From: Arthrobacter silvisoli
GTDB lineage: Bacteria > Actinomycetota > Actinomycetes > Actinomycetales > Micrococcaceae
Direction of reading: 5' to 3'
DNA length: 64,000 nucleotides
Assembly: GCF_003369445.1 (NCBI RefSeq)
Contig: NZ_QRCU01000059.1
Coordinates: forward strand, 62,001-126,000
This document shows, piece after piece, positions 44,613 through 56,663 of the stretch (positions within the stretch are counted from its first letter, which is position 1; each line of letters begins with the position of its first letter). A model generated the notes under the pieces. It made no database searches. It was not told the origin of the DNA and saw only the letters and a program-made list of their open reading frames with translations. Made by a program: the position numbers and the translations under genes.

Positions 44613-45892
44613 ACCCGGACAGCCCGGACGCCGCGGCGTTGTCCGATTCCCCGCCCGCTTCCCTGCCTTCGGCGGACTTCTTCGACTTCGAGTCGCTGCT
44701 CAGCGTCCAGGAGCAGCGCAAACTCCAGGAAGTGCGCGAGTTCCTGGCCAGCGAGGTGGCTCCGTACGCCAAGGACTGGTGGGACAAGGCCGAGTTCCCC
44801 TCGCAGCTGCTGCCCAAGCTCGGCGGTCTCCGGCTCAGCACCCCCACCCACCGCGGCTACAGCAACCTCTTCGCCGGCCTGGTGATCGCCGAGATGACCC
44901 GGGTGGACACCTCGATCGCCACCTTCTTCATGGTCCACCACGACCTCTTCGTGGAGTCGCTTTTCGAATTCGGCTCCAAGGAGCAGCAGGACCGCTACCT
45001 CGACGACGCCTCCAACCTCCGCACCACCGGCGCCTTCGCGCTGACCGAACCGGAGCACGGATCGGATGTGGCCGGCGGCCTGCAGACCACCGCCCGCCGG
45101 GTTGCCGGCGATCCTTCCGGAACCACCGACGACGGCGGCGACCACTGGGTGCTGAACGGCGCCAAGCGCTGGATCGGGAACGGGACGTTCTGCGACCACA
45201 TGCTGGTCTGGGCCCTCGACGAGGCCGAACTCGAGGCCGGCCGCAAGGTGATCCGCGCCTTCATCGTCGACGGCAATCTGCCCGGGGTGACGCGCAGCAG
45301 GATCGAAAACAAGATCGCGTTGCGGACCGTGCAGAACGCCAACATCACCTTCAAGGACGTGCGGGTCGCCGAGTCGGACCGCTTCGCAGGGATCAGCACC
45401 TTCGAGGACACCAATTACCTGCTGCGCGGTTCACGCCTCATGGTGGCCTGGCAGGCCGTGGGGCAGCAGCTTGCCGCGTTCGACGTCGCCCGGCAGTATG
45501 CGCTGGAACGCCTCCAGTTCGGCCGTCCGCTGGCGAAGTTCCAGCTGATCCAGCAGCAGCTGGTGGACATGCTCGGCAACGCGGTGGCCAGCATGGGCAT
45601 GATGGCAAGGATCGCCCAACTCCAGGAAGACGCCTACGTTGACGCGAAGGGGGAACGGCACGGCGGAGCGAGCATGGCGCAGGTGGCGTTGGCGAAGTCC
45701 TACTGCAGCGCCCGGATGCGCGAGACTGTGGCGATGGGCCGGTCCATCCTGGGCGGCAACGGTATCGTCACCGACTACCGCATGGCCAAGATCTTCGCCG
45801 ACGCCGAGGCCATCTACACGTACGAGGGTTCCTTCGAGATCAACTCGCTGATCGTGGGCCGCAACGTCACCGGGGTGTCGGCAATTGTGTGA
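44609..45892 (+). CDS. Acyl-CoA dehydrogenase (glutaryl-CoA dehydrogenase-like)
   Basis: A 427-aa FAD enzyme. [15 protein letters not shown] is the FAD/substrate loop, [12 protein letters not shown] the core strand region, and the catalytic-Glu region is [15 protein letters not shown] near the C-terminus. Residues 1-30 are a polar extension. It is coupled to the SDR gene by a 4-nt overlap. Together they could oxidise a branched or dicarboxylic acyl-CoA; the exact substrate is not evident. The stop is 14 nt from the convergent LysE gene. Confidence 0.93.
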   Translation: MNPDSPDAAALSDSPPASLPSADFFDFESLLSVQEQRKLQEVREFLASEVAPYAKDWWDKAEFPSQLLPKLGGLRLSTPTHRGYSNLFAGLVIAEMTRVDTSIATFFMVHHDLFVESLFEFGSKEQQDRYLDDASNLRTTGAFALTEPEHGSDVAGGLQTTARRVAGDPSGTTDDGGDHWVLNGAKRWIGNGTFCDHMLVWALDEAELEAGRKVIRAFIVDGNLPGVTRSRIENKIALRTVQNANITFKDVRVAESDRFAGISTFEDTNYLLRGSRLMVAWQAVGQQLAAFDVARQYALERLQFGRPLAKFQLIQQQLVDMLGNAVASMGMMARIAQLQEDAYVDAKGERHGGASMAQVALAKSYCSARMRETVAMGRSILGGNGIVTDYRMAKIFADAEAIYTYEGSFEINSLIVGRNVTGVSAIV

Positions 45893-45906
45893 GGCGCCGG
45901 GGCGCG

Positions 45907-46563
45907 TTAGGTGTGCCGGGGCGCGAAGGTCTCCACGACGGCCACCACGCCGAAGGTGCCCAGCACGGTTCCGGTGACGCGGTCGATCCAGCGCCGGAAC
46001 TGTGCACCCTGCAGCCATTTCCGGAAGAACTGGGCCGCCGAGATGATCGCCGCGAACCACACCACGGCCTCAAGGTTGCTCACTACGGAGAGCAACAGGC
46101 CCATCCAGACAGCGGGCACTCCGGGGACCAGGAACTGCGGGATCACGGCGATGCAGAACATGCCGTACTTCGGGTTGAGCAGGTTGGACACGAAACCCTT
46201 CAGCCAGGTCCGGTGCAGCGGTTCCAGGCTCAGGTGCGGCAAGACACTCGCCGGGAGGTCCGCGTCGGACGTCTTCAGGGAGGCGCGCCAGAGCCCGACA
46301 CCCAGCCACAACATGTACGCGGCGCCGCCCAGCCGCAGCACGTCATAGGCCACGGTGGAGACGGTGAGGAGCGCGGAGACACCCGTGGCCGCGGCAGCAC
46401 CCCAGACGAACGCGCCGGAGATCATTCCGAACGCCGCCATGTACGCGTGACGGCGGCCATGGGCGATCGAATACCGCAGCACCAGCGCGGTGTCCGTTCC
46501 CGGAATGACGGTGATGAGCGCGGCGATCGCCGCGAAGCCGAGAAGGGATTCCTGAAGGGTCAC
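45907..46563 (-). CDS. LysE-family amino acid exporter
   Basis: A 218-aa six-span translocator. The family N-terminus with PGTDTALVLRYSIAHGRRHA and the G-rich second helix (GAFVWGAAAATGVSALL) are clear, as is LNPKYGMFCIAVIPQFL. It exports basic or neutral amino acids or homoserine lactones in known cases. GTG start at 46563, 6 nt after TATCCT (leaderless type). It lies downstream of the DUF1684 gene but likely has its own promoter. Confidence 0.92.
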   Translation of the reverse strand: MTLQESLLGFAAIAALITVIPGTDTALVLRYSIAHGRRHAYMAAFGMISGAFVWGAAAATGVSALLTVSTVAYDVLRLGGAAYMLWLGVGLWRASLKTSDADLPASVLPHLSLEPLHRTWLKGFVSNLLNPKYGMFCIAVIPQFLVPGVPAVWMGLLLSVVSNLEAVVWFAAIISAAQFFRKWLQGAQFRRWIDRVTGTVLGTFGVVAVVETFAPRHT

Positions 46564-46581
46564 CTTCCAAGGATAAAGGGG

Positions 46582-47418
46582 CTAGATGATGCGTCCCGCC
46601 GGGAGCTTTTCGCCCGCTTCCACAGCGACGTCGATCGAGTTTCCGGCCACCGGCATGGGGCAGGTTCCATAGGGCGTGAAGGCGCTGGGGTAGTTGATGG
46701 CGCGGTTGAAATCGAGCACCACTGAACCGTCCGGCCGCGGGCGCGGCACGAAGACCTTGCGCCATTCGTCCGTGGTGTTGCCGTTCGTTTCGTCGTGGAA
46801 GGTCACGTTGAGGGCACCCAGCTTTTCCTCCTCGGCGTGCAGGCGGACCTCGTGCGGCAGGCCCGGCACCCGGAACACGATCTCGCCCACCGAACGATGC
46901 ATACCGTCCACCAGCGGATTCGCCGTGCCGATCGGCACATCCACCGGTTCCGGGTAGGCCTCGAAGCGGCCCGTGACCACCCAGTCCGGGTTGTAGTCGA
47001 AGGTGGGGACCGCGTCGAACTCCGTCAGCACGGGCGAGGAGTCATCCCGGGTGCGGATGGCGTACTTGTCCGCGCGCATGGCCAGTTCCACCACCACCTG
47101 GGTGCCGTCCGCCCCGCCGTACTGCACCCACATGAGGGATTCCTCGTCCTGCAGGACCGCCGTGATCGTCCCATCCACCGGCTCGCCGGTTTCGACGAGC
47201 GTGAGGCCGTCGGCAGCGCTTGCGGTGAGGGTCGCCGTCTTTCCGTCGGTTGACCAGAGTCCCGGGGCGAGTTCGACGGCGGACGGCTCGGACTCGAGCC
47301 ACTGGAAGGAGGTGAGGGTCAGCCAGCCGTGCGGGCTTGCGAGGGCGGCGTTGCGGCTGCTGCGGAACCGCTGCCACCGTTCGAGCTGGGCGTTGGTGGC
47401 GGGTGCTGTGGCGGTCAT
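46582..47418 (-). CDS. DUF1684 family protein
   Basis: A 278-aa soluble beta-rich protein. The family motifs RFSSRNAALASPHGWLTLTSF (here RSSRNAALASPHGWLTL) and the C-terminal DFNRAINYPSAFTPYGTCPM are easily seen. GGAGGAACC precedes the ATG. Function unknown across the family. It is divergent from the small gene at 47532, with 113 nt between. Confidence 0.88.
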   Translation of the reverse strand: MTATAPATNAQLERWQRFRSSRNAALASPHGWLTLTSFQWLESEPSAVELAPGLWSTDGKTATLTASAADGLTLVETGEPVDGTITAVLQDEESLMWVQYGGADGTQVVVELAMRADKYAIRTRDDSSPVLTEFDAVPTFDYNPDWVVTGRFEAYPEPVDVPIGTANPLVDGMHRSVGEIVFRVPGLPHEVRLHAEEEKLGALNVTFHDETNGNTTDEWRKVFVPRPRPDGSVVLDFNRAINYPSAFTPYGTCPMPVAGNSIDVAVEAGEKLPAGRII

Positions 47419-47531
47419 GGTTCCTCCGGTTGCTGGGCTGGCTGCTGCCTACAACCCCGCACCGGGCGGCGGCATTCCCGCCAGGGGCGGAGGCTGTGGT
47501 GCCGCGGTTCGCCCCGGCGTACGCTCGCTTC

Positions 47532-47834
47532 ATGGGGATTGATGCGGTGGTGACTGTGCTGGTCTGCGTGGGTGTGGTGTTCGCGGCGATCTGGGCCGGC
47601 ACCGCGATGGTCTCGCGCGGCGGCATGGCGAAGGGCGCCACCGGCACGTTAGGGAGTGTGCTGGGCATGATCGATCCGGCCACCGGTGCGCCGACGAAAG
47701 TCGAGGCCGCGGCCGCACGGGAGGAAATGAAACAACAACGGCACGAGGTCTATTCGGAAGGTCCGGGCGGGCACGGTGTGGACCTCATCGGCGGAAAGGT
47801 GACGCTGCCGGAACCCGATAGCAAGCTGCCTTAG
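47532..47834 (+). CDS. Small single-span membrane protein
   Basis: A 100-aa protein with one N-terminal membrane helix (VVTVLVCVGVVFAAIWAGTA) and a polar C-terminal tail. ATG 47532 follows TACGCT by 6 nt, a leaderless start. It precedes the PEP carboxylase gene by 118 nt. No family recognised; homologues are probably confined to Micrococcaceae. Confidence 0.75.
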   Translation: MGIDAVVTVLVCVGVVFAAIWAGTAMVSRGGMAKGATGTLGSVLGMIDPATGAPTKVEAAAAREEMKQQRHEVYSEGPGGHGVDLIGGKVTLPEPDSKLP

Positions 47835-47952
47835 GGAGAAACATTGCGGCAGGCGCAGGCCCTGCGGGTAGGATTTTCTGGACCCAGTAATCCGGCTCAC
47901 AGTATCCAGCGCAGTGTACGGGCCACCACCATGTCCAGAGGTTGTTTTTCTT

Positions 47953-50751
<2,799 letters not shown>

Positions 50752-50767
50752 GTTCGTGGGGCCGGAC

Positions 50768-50871
50768 GCGGCCCTTCCCGGTCGCTTAGACACGGCCGAA
50801 AGGCATCACTGCGGTCGCTGAGCGACCTACGTGACGCGTTCGACCGCGATGCGCTCCCCGGGAAGAGCCGC
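50768..50871. terminator. Nested inverted repeats after ppc
   Basis: An outer pair GCGGCCCTTCCCGG (50768-50781) and CCGGGAAGAGCCGC (50858-50871), 13/14 complementary, encloses the tight hairpin GGTCGCTGAGCGACC (50813-50827). No T-run. A likely end of the ppc transcript. Confidence 0.5.
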
Positions 50872-50972
50872 GCCCGGCCTGTGCAGGTTGAGGCCCGCGG
50901 CCCGTCTCGTGCATCAACCCGGTTTGGGTGCGGCCCGTCTTGGGGTCGCTCGCCTTTCTGTAGGGTTGTTGG

Positions 50973-51278
50973 GTGCCGTCTTTCCAAGCCAAGTTGAAGA
51001 TCACCGGGTTGCGGCCCGGAAATGAGCCTGAGTCCGTCATCGCCTCGGCCGTCGAGGCCCTGGAGACGCGGCACCATGTGGAATCGGACCAGCTGGGCAT
51101 CGTGGGCGGGGTTCCGCAGATCGTGCTGCGCTTCCTCGTGGAGGCGCGCGACTACCAAGGCGAGAACAGCGAAGCCCGCCTCTCGGCTGAGATGATGCGC
51201 GACGCCGTCGAACGCGTTGCGCTGACCGGTTCCCTGTCCGTGCTGCGCCGCAGCCGCGGCAAGTGGATGCCCGTCTGA
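50973..51278 (+). CDS. Conserved small protein, unknown function
   Basis: A 101-aa protein (KLKITGLRPGNEPESVIASA at the start, RRSRGKWMPV at the end) with mixed alpha/beta character and no membrane segment. The GTG at 50973 follows TAGGGT by 6 nt, the clearest leaderless start here. It precedes the D-threonine-aldolase-like gene by 15 nt and is probably co-transcribed. I recognise no family. Confidence 0.78.
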   Translation: MPSFQAKLKITGLRPGNEPESVIASAVEALETRHHVESDQLGIVGGVPQIVLRFLVEARDYQGENSEARLSAEMMRDAVERVALTGSLSVLRRSRGKWMPV

Positions 51279-51293
51279 GAAAGAGCGAACGCC

Positions 51294-52406
51294 ATGACTG
51301 CCCTTGACCCTGCCCTCGTGCTGGACACCCTGCCGCAGATGCTCCTGGATGTGGGTGCGATCGAGCGCAACATTGCCATCAAGGAGGCGTGGACCCGGGA
51401 CCACGGCATGGTGCTGGCCCCGCACATCAAGACCACGATGACCGAGGAGATCGTCCGGCGGCAGCTGCCCGGGTGCTGGGGCGTCACCGTGGCCACCACC
51501 GCCCAGGCCGCGAAGGCCGTGGAATGGGGTGCCACCCGGATCCTGGTCGCCAACGAGGTGCTGTTCCGCGCGCATCTCGAACAGCTGCGCTCGATGCTCG
51601 CCACCTCGGAGCTGGAGATTTACGCGCTGGTGGACTCGGCGGCGGGCGTCGCCGCGGCGGCGGAGGTCTTCGAGGGGGCCGACCGCCCACTCCGGGTGCT
51701 GATCGACGTCGGGATTTCCGGCGGCCGCACCGGCATTCGCGCGCCGGGGGAGGCCGGGCCGTTGGCGGCGCTGGTTGTGGCGGCCGAGGGGCTGCTGCTG
51801 GCCGGCGTCAGCGCCTATGAGGGCGTGGCCCCGAACGTGCGCACGGAGGAGAACCTGGCCGCTGTCGACTCCCACTGCCGCCTGGCCCGCGACATCTTCG
51901 AGTCCCTTGAGTATGACGTGGCGGAACCGGTGTTTACCGTGGGCGGGTCCGCGTTCCAGGATCGCGCCGCGATGTTCCTGCCGGCCGGCGCCGTGAACGT
52001 GCTGCGTTCGGGCTGCTATGTGGTGCACGACCACGGCACCTATGCCGGCGTCTCCCCGGTGCCCGGCCTCGAAGCCGCCGCGGTGGTCCGTGCCCTGGTG
52101 GTGTCCGCGCCCGAGCCGGGCCGCGTGATCCTGAATGCCGGCAAGCGCGAACTCGCGTACGACGCCGGGCTGCCGGTGATCGTCGGACATTACCGGGGCG
52201 CTGAGGTGCTTTCCGGCGGGTCGGCTTCGGCCGCTACGCTCACCAAGCTGTTCGACCACCACGCGATCGTGGACGGCGCCGTGGGCTTCGAGGTCGGTGA
52301 CACCGTGGACCTCGGCATCTCGCACCCGTGCTCGGTGTTCGACCGCTGGCGCGAGGTCATCGCGGTGGGGGCGGACGGCGTCGAGGTCTGGGAGCCGGCT
52401 TTCTAG
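51294..52406 (+). CDS. PLP-dependent D-threonine aldolase/D-serine dehydratase-like enzyme
   Basis: A 370-aa alanine-racemase-fold enzyme. The PLP lysine is in APHIKTTM (about residue 49) and the C-terminal metal site is SHPCSVFDRW, matching the eukaryotic-type D-serine dehydratase and D-threonine aldolase group, which need both PLP and a divalent metal. It probably acts on D-amino acids or beta-hydroxy amino acids. In known members the PLP-Lys motif is often HxKTHK, and here it is HIKTTM, a small deviation. Confidence 0.88.
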   Translation: MTALDPALVLDTLPQMLLDVGAIERNIAIKEAWTRDHGMVLAPHIKTTMTEEIVRRQLPGCWGVTVATTAQAAKAVEWGATRILVANEVLFRAHLEQLRSMLATSELEIYALVDSAAGVAAAAEVFEGADRPLRVLIDVGISGGRTGIRAPGEAGPLAALVVAAEGLLLAGVSAYEGVAPNVRTEENLAAVDSHCRLARDIFESLEYDVAEPVFTVGGSAFQDRAAMFLPAGAVNVLRSGCYVVHDHGTYAGVSPVPGLEAAAVVRALVVSAPEPGRVILNAGKRELAYDAGLPVIVGHYRGAEVLSGGSASAATLTKLFDHHAIVDGAVGFEVGDTVDLGISHPCSVFDRWREVIAVGADGVEVWEPAF

Positions 52407-52485
52407 AGCCTGCGGCAAAATACCCGACGAACCGTGGGTTACCGGACGAAATTTGAGCCTGTTTTCTTCATTTCAGCGGGCGGTT

Positions 52486-53142
52486 TCACGAGGTCTCCGG
52501 TTCTGGACCGTCCTGCCTGGGTTCCTGGAGCATGTCCAGCGGCTCGTCCACGGGGGAGCGGTTGCCGCGCTTGCGGGTGACGATTACGCCGACCACGACG
52601 CCGATCAGCAGGCCCACGCCGACCCCGATCAGCGAACTCGCCCAGAACGGCAGCTTCGTGGTGGAACCGGCGAAGTAGCCAAGGCCCGTCTGCCAGGCGG
52701 CCCAGAGCATGCCGCCCAGCGCGGCGCAAAGGCTGAACCCGCGGGCGGAGACGTCGGCAATCCCGGCGGCGGCCGACGTCGCGAGCCGTCCTCCCGGGAT
52801 GAAGCGGGCGCCGATGATCGCCCCGTAGGTGGAAGAACGGCCGGCCTTGGCGATCGCTTCGTGGATACCGCGGTGTACCCGGCGGCCCCACTTCCAGCGG
52901 TCCAGCACGTGGCTGAGGCGGCGCTTGAACAGCTGGAACACCATGATGTCGCCCAGCCAGGACGCCGCCGCAGCCAACAGTGCGACCAGCCAGGGGTTCA
53001 CGGTGCCTTCGGCGGCCAGCGCTCCGCCGGTGATGACGGCCATTTCCGACGGCACGGGCGGGAAGACGGCGTCGCCAAGGACCATCGGGATGATCCAGAG
53101 GTAGATCGCCCCTCCCCAGCCCTCCGCCGTGCTCAAGTCCAT
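52486..53142 (-). CDS. DedA-family membrane protein
   Basis: A 218-aa protein with about five membrane or re-entrant segments. DedA motifs are present: GDAVFPPVPSE and GARFIPGGR. Members are lipid flippases/scramblases (for example undecaprenyl-phosphate). ATG 53142 was chosen because TAATTT lies 6 nt upstream; the GTG two codons earlier would abut this -10 box. A charged C-terminal tail follows the last helix. Divergent from the macrodomain gene. Confidence 0.9.
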   Translation of the reverse strand: MDLSTAEGWGGAIYLWIIPMVLGDAVFPPVPSEMAVITGGALAAEGTVNPWLVALLAAAASWLGDIMVFQLFKRRLSHVLDRWKWGRRVHRGIHEAIAKAGRSSTYGAIIGARFIPGGRLATSAAAGIADVSARGFSLCAALGGMLWAAWQTGLGYFAGSTTKLPFWASSLIGVGVGLLIGVVVGVIVTRKRGNRSPVDEPLDMLQEPRQDGPEPETS

Positions 53143-53192
53143 GCGCACAAATTACCGCACTCCAAGGGCGCCGGCAGTGGAAGACTGGGCAT

Positions 53193-53717
53193 ATGCGGAT
53201 CGAACTGGTTCAAGGGGACATCACCACGCGTGCCGTTGACGCGATCGTCAACGCGGCCAACTCCTCCCTGCTCGGCGGCGGGGGAGTGGACGGCGCCATC
53301 CACCGGGCCGCCGGCCCCGAGCTGATGGCAGCCTGCAGGGAACTGCGGCGCACGGAACTGCCGGGCGGGCTGCCGGTAGGTGCCGCCGTCGCGACCCCCG
53401 GCTTCCGGCTCCCCGCCCGCTGGGTCATCCACACCGTGGGCCCGAACCGGCATGCCGGGCAGACCGACCCTGCGCTGCTGGCGTCGTGCTTCCGGGAAAG
53501 CCTGAAGCTTGCCGGGTCCCTTGGCGCGGGGTCTGTGGCGTTCCCCGCGGTGAGCGCCGGCATCTACGGCTGGGACGCGGACGAGGTTGCCGAAACAGCG
53601 TTCGACGCCGTCAGCGGCTTTGCTGCCTCCCAGCCGGAAAGCGGCATTGAGCTGGTGGAATTCGTGCTGTTCAGCCAGGAAATGGTGGCGGTTTTCCGGG
53701 AAGCGCGTGAAGGGTGA
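53193..53717 (+). CDS. Macrodomain O-acetyl-ADP-ribose deacetylase
   Basis: A 174-aa single macrodomain. GDITTRAVDAIVNAANSSLL and GGGVDGAIHRAAG form the ADP-ribose pocket; SVAFPAVSAGIYGWDADEVA closes it. It removes O-acetyl-ADP-ribose or ADP-ribose from targets. The start ATG follows AAGACT by 6 nt. Its stop overlaps the start of the methyltransferase gene (GTGA). Confidence 0.94.
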   Translation: MRIELVQGDITTRAVDAIVNAANSSLLGGGGVDGAIHRAAGPELMAACRELRRTELPGGLPVGAAVATPGFRLPARWVIHTVGPNRHAGQTDPALLASCFRESLKLAGSLGAGSVAFPAVSAGIYGWDADEVAETAFDAVSGFAASQPESGIELVEFVLFSQEMVAVFREAREG

Positions 53718-54325
53718 TCGAGGCGGACGCGGGGGTGCGGAGCGCCTACACGGCGCGGGCGGATGAGTACACCGGACTCTTCGGGTCGATCGAGGCAGCG
53801 CATCCGGAGGACAGACACCTCGTCGCAGAATGGGTGCGCACGTTGACGGGGCCGGTTCTTGATGCAGGTTGCGGTCCGGGGCAGTGGACGGGCTTCATGG
53901 CGGACAACGGGGCCGACGTTGCGGGGATTGACCTCGTGCCTGACTTCATCGCGCACGCCCGCATCCGGTTTCCCTCGGTGCCGTTCAATGTCGGATCGCT
54001 GCGCAGCCTCGGGGTTCCGCAGGGCCATTTGGCCGGTGTGCTCGCCTGGTATTCCCTGATCCACCTCGCTCCGGAGAACGTGGCACCGGTGCTGCGGGAG
54101 TTTGCCCGTGCCATCGCTCCCGGGGGCGGGCTGCTCCTTGGCTTCTTCGAATCAGGGGAGTTGCGGCGCTTCCCCCACGCGGTGACGGATGCATACTCCT
54201 GGCCCGTGGATAGATTCTCAGGGCTCCTTGAAACGGCCGGGTTCTCCATTGTCGAAACGCATACGAGGTCCGATGCCGGGCACCGGCCGCACGCGGCAAT
54301 CATCGCCCGGCTGACTTCGGAGTAG
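53714..54325 (+). CDS. Class I SAM-dependent methyltransferase
   Basis: A 203-aa methyltransferase with motif I VLDAGCGPGQW, motif II acidic GIDLVPDFI and motif IV LAWYSLIHLAPE. GTG start overlapping the macrodomain stop by 4 nt suggests a functional pair. The substrate is unknown; small molecule or tRNA are possibilities. The stop is 6 nt from the convergent membrane-protein gene. Confidence 0.9.
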   Translation: MIEADAGVRSAYTARADEYTGLFGSIEAAHPEDRHLVAEWVRTLTGPVLDAGCGPGQWTGFMADNGADVAGIDLVPDFIAHARIRFPSVPFNVGSLRSLGVPQGHLAGVLAWYSLIHLAPENVAPVLREFARAIAPGGGLLLGFFESGELRRFPHAVTDAYSWPVDRFSGLLETAGFSIVETHTRSDAGHRPHAAIIARLTSE

Positions 54326-54331
54326 CGTGCT

Positions 54332-55003
54332 TCACCCCGCCTGCGGTGCCGCGTGTCCTGCCGCCGTCGCATGCGCGTGGCTGAGGGCGCGGCCCGCACG
54401 GAAGTACCAGTAGGGCCACAGCACCCAGCCGACGGCACCGAGCGCCGCGCCAATCCCGGTGACGGTCCAGCGGAGCGCGTCCGGGCCGGGCAACGCGTAG
54501 CCCAGGCCCGCGATGGGCAGGCCGATCAACAGTGCCGCGCCAATGAACCTGCCGAGCCGGGCAAGGTCCCGCGGAAAGTCGTCCTGCTTCAGGAGTTTCC
54601 GGTGGGCCAGGAAGAACCATGCCGCTTGGATCGTCATGGCGGTGACCGATGCAATGGTGGACGGGACGAACTCCAGCACCCGGAAGACCAACAGGAAGGA
54701 ACTGGCCGAACCAGCCACGCTCGCGCCCACCACCACCCACTTCAGACTCTCGTTGGCCGTGCTGCCCGGCAGCCGCCGGTGGACCTGCAAGATGACCGGG
54801 ATGACAAGGAGGTTGAAGACGCCGCCGATTGCATCGTTCGTAGTTCCGAAAATGTACGGCCCGCCTCTGGGCACTTCGAACGCGTACATGGCCGCCAGTG
54901 TGGCCACCCCGGCCACGCCCGCGGCAGATGCGGTGTAGGCGAACGCGGATGCGGTCCGGTCGCCCGGAAGTTCAGGGAGCCGGGTGCTGCTGTGGTGCTT
55001 CAC
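54332..55003 (-). CDS. Multi-span membrane protein, unknown function
   Basis: A 223-aa protein with about six membrane segments and a His/Ala-rich C-terminus (SHAHATAAGHAAPQAG). GTG 55003 was chosen because AGGAGG lies 4 nt upstream; an in-frame extension of 21 residues would place that motif inside the gene. No family recognised with certainty; the spacing of helices resembles unannotated actinobacterial integral membrane proteins. Confidence 0.75.
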   Translation of the reverse strand: MKHHSSTRLPELPGDRTASAFAYTASAAGVAGVATLAAMYAFEVPRGGPYIFGTTNDAIGGVFNLLVIPVILQVHRRLPGSTANESLKWVVVGASVAGSASSFLLVFRVLEFVPSTIASVTAMTIQAAWFFLAHRKLLKQDDFPRDLARLGRFIGAALLIGLPIAGLGYALPGPDALRWTVTGIGAALGAVGWVLWPYWYFRAGRALSHAHATAAGHAAPQAG

Positions 55004-55109
55004 GGATCCTCCTGGAAGCCAATGCGGCGCTGGCCGCAAAGCGAAGAGTTGACCCAGCAGTCCCATGGTATTCCTGCCGCTCAGCCAGGGGCAGGGGGCG
55101 GGGCAGGGG

Positions 55110-56042
55110 CTACCGCGCCTCGCTCAACTCCAGCTCGCTGCGGTACTCCACCGGCTGCTTGCTGATCGGATCCACGAAACGGATCCCGCGGGCCAGGAGC
55201 TGCAGCGGCTTCGCGTAGTTGTCGGGCGCCTTATCCAGCAGCTCCGGGTAGAAGGCATCGTTGACGATCCCCAGTCCCAGCGACGCCATGTGCACGCGTA
55301 ACTGGTGGGTCTTGCCGGTGTGCGGCTCCAAACGGTACAGGGCGCGGCGTCCGTGCGCTCCGGCGTCGAACGTCCTCAGCTGCTCGATGCGCGTCTCGGT
55401 GTTCGGTTCACCCTCGACCACCTCGGCAAGCAGGTAGTCGCGCGACTTCACCATCCGGTTGCGTACCAGCGCGGGGAAGTCGACGGCGGGATGGCCCTGT
55501 GCAGGCTCAGCGGCGGAGACGCACTCGTATTCTTTCTGCACCTGGCGCTTCTCGAACAGCACCTGGTACTTGCCGCGGGTTTCCGGGTTGGTGGAGAGCA
55601 GCAGCACTCCGGCGGTCATGCGGTCCAGACGGTGCATGGGGATGAGGTCCGGCAGGCCGAGCTGGTTCCGCAGCCGCACCAGCGCGGTTTCCTGGATGTA
55701 GGTGCCGCCCGGGGTGGTGGGCAGGAAGTGTGGCTTGTCCACCACCAGCAGGTGCTCGTCCTGGTGCAGGATGTTGATCTCCACCGGCAGCCGGGTCTCC
55801 TGCGGAAGCGTGCGGTAGTACCAAATGAAGGTGTGGTGGTCCAGGGGAGTGTGCCGGCTGAGCGGTACGCCGCCCTCGCCCACGATCTCACCGGCGTCGA
55901 AGCGGTCCTCGATGCCCTGCGGATCGATGTGGCCCCAGCGGTGCATCATGTAATCCATTGCGGTGTCCCACGGCCCCTCGTCCGGGAGGCGCAAGCGGGT
56001 GGCGTTCACGCCGTCGCGCACGGGAAGGGGGGATTGCATCAC
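55110..56042 (-). CDS. RluA-family pseudouridine synthase
   Basis: A 310-aa enzyme isomerising uridine to pseudouridine in rRNA or tRNA. The catalytic Asp140 is in MHRLDRMTAGVLLLS, and the KPHFLPTTPGGTY segment is conserved. No S4 domain precedes the catalytic domain. GTG 56042 is directly followed by an ATG, and TAGAAT lies 6 nt upstream, so the mRNA is probably leaderless. It is divergent from a VOC gene 72 nt away. Confidence 0.92.
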   Translation of the reverse strand: MMQSPLPVRDGVNATRLRLPDEGPWDTAMDYMMHRWGHIDPQGIEDRFDAGEIVGEGGVPLSRHTPLDHHTFIWYYRTLPQETRLPVEINILHQDEHLLVVDKPHFLPTTPGGTYIQETALVRLRNQLGLPDLIPMHRLDRMTAGVLLLSTNPETRGKYQVLFEKRQVQKEYECVSAAEPAQGHPAVDFPALVRNRMVKSRDYLLAEVVEGEPNTETRIEQLRTFDAGAHGRRALYRLEPHTGKTHQLRVHMASLGLGIVNDAFYPELLDKAPDNYAKPLQLLARGIRFVDPISKQPVEYRSELELSEAR

Positions 56043-56114
56043 CGGACAATTCTACGTTGGCCGTTGCGGGAGCCGTGCTGCATCCCGCGGACTGCCCGGG
56101 CGTAGTCTGGCCGC

Positions 56115-56549
56115 ATGACTGATTTCCGAATGGATCACGTGGGTGCCACCGTGCAGGATCTCGGCAAGGCCCTGGACTTCTTCCGGGCCCTGGGCTTCGA
56201 AGTGGAGGGGCGGTCGGAGGTCGGCGGGCCCTGGGCGGACCGGGTCAACGGCCTCGACGGGACCCGCGTCGACATGGCGATGGTGAGTTCGCCGGGCGGC
56301 GGCGGCACAAAGCTGGAGCTCACACGGTTCATCTCGCCGGAGCCCGTGGGGGAGAAGGACCGGCCGGTGAATTCCTTCGGCTTCACCCACGTCTGCTACC
56401 AGGTGCAGGACGTCGACGCCGTTGTCGCCCGGGCGCGCGACGCCGGCTACGGACTGGTCCGGGAGCTCGTGAACTATGAGGACGTCTACCGGCTGGCGTA
56501 CATCCGTGGGCCGGAGGGCTTGATCGTCGAGGTGGCGCAGGCGCTCTGA
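56115..56549 (+). CDS. VOC/glyoxalase-like protein
   Basis: A 144-aa protein with the vicinal-oxygen-chelate fold: FRMDHVGATVQDLGKALDFF at the start, a second half with FGFTHVCYQVQDVDAVVARA, and the final YIRGPEGLIVEVAQAL. Two His/Glu metal-binding positions are likely. ATG 56115 follows TAGTCT by 6 nt (leaderless type). Confidence 0.9.
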   Translation: MTDFRMDHVGATVQDLGKALDFFRALGFEVEGRSEVGGPWADRVNGLDGTRVDMAMVSSPGGGGTKLELTRFISPEPVGEKDRPVNSFGFTHVCYQVQDVDAVVARARDAGYGLVRELVNYEDVYRLAYIRGPEGLIVEVAQAL

Positions 56550-56627
56550 CCGGGTGGGGCCGTTTGGTCCCTTACATGCGCCCACCTCTACTCCGGAGCC
56601 CACCCAGCGCCGACGGAAAAAAAGTTC

Positions 56628-56657
56628 TTGACAAAAAAAGTTGTCGGCAGGCATGAT
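56628..56657 (+). promoter_or_regulatory. Promoter of arsR-type gene with overlapping operator
   Basis: TTGACA (-35, 56628-56633) and CATGAT (-10, 56652-56657) are 18 nt apart; the start codon follows 6 nt later. The inverted repeat GACAA/TTGTC (56630-56634, 56641-56645) overlaps the -35, as expected for autorepression by an ArsR protein. The 10-mer AAAAAAAGTT also occurs twice in a row here. Confidence 0.65.
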
Positions 56658-56663
56658 GGACGC

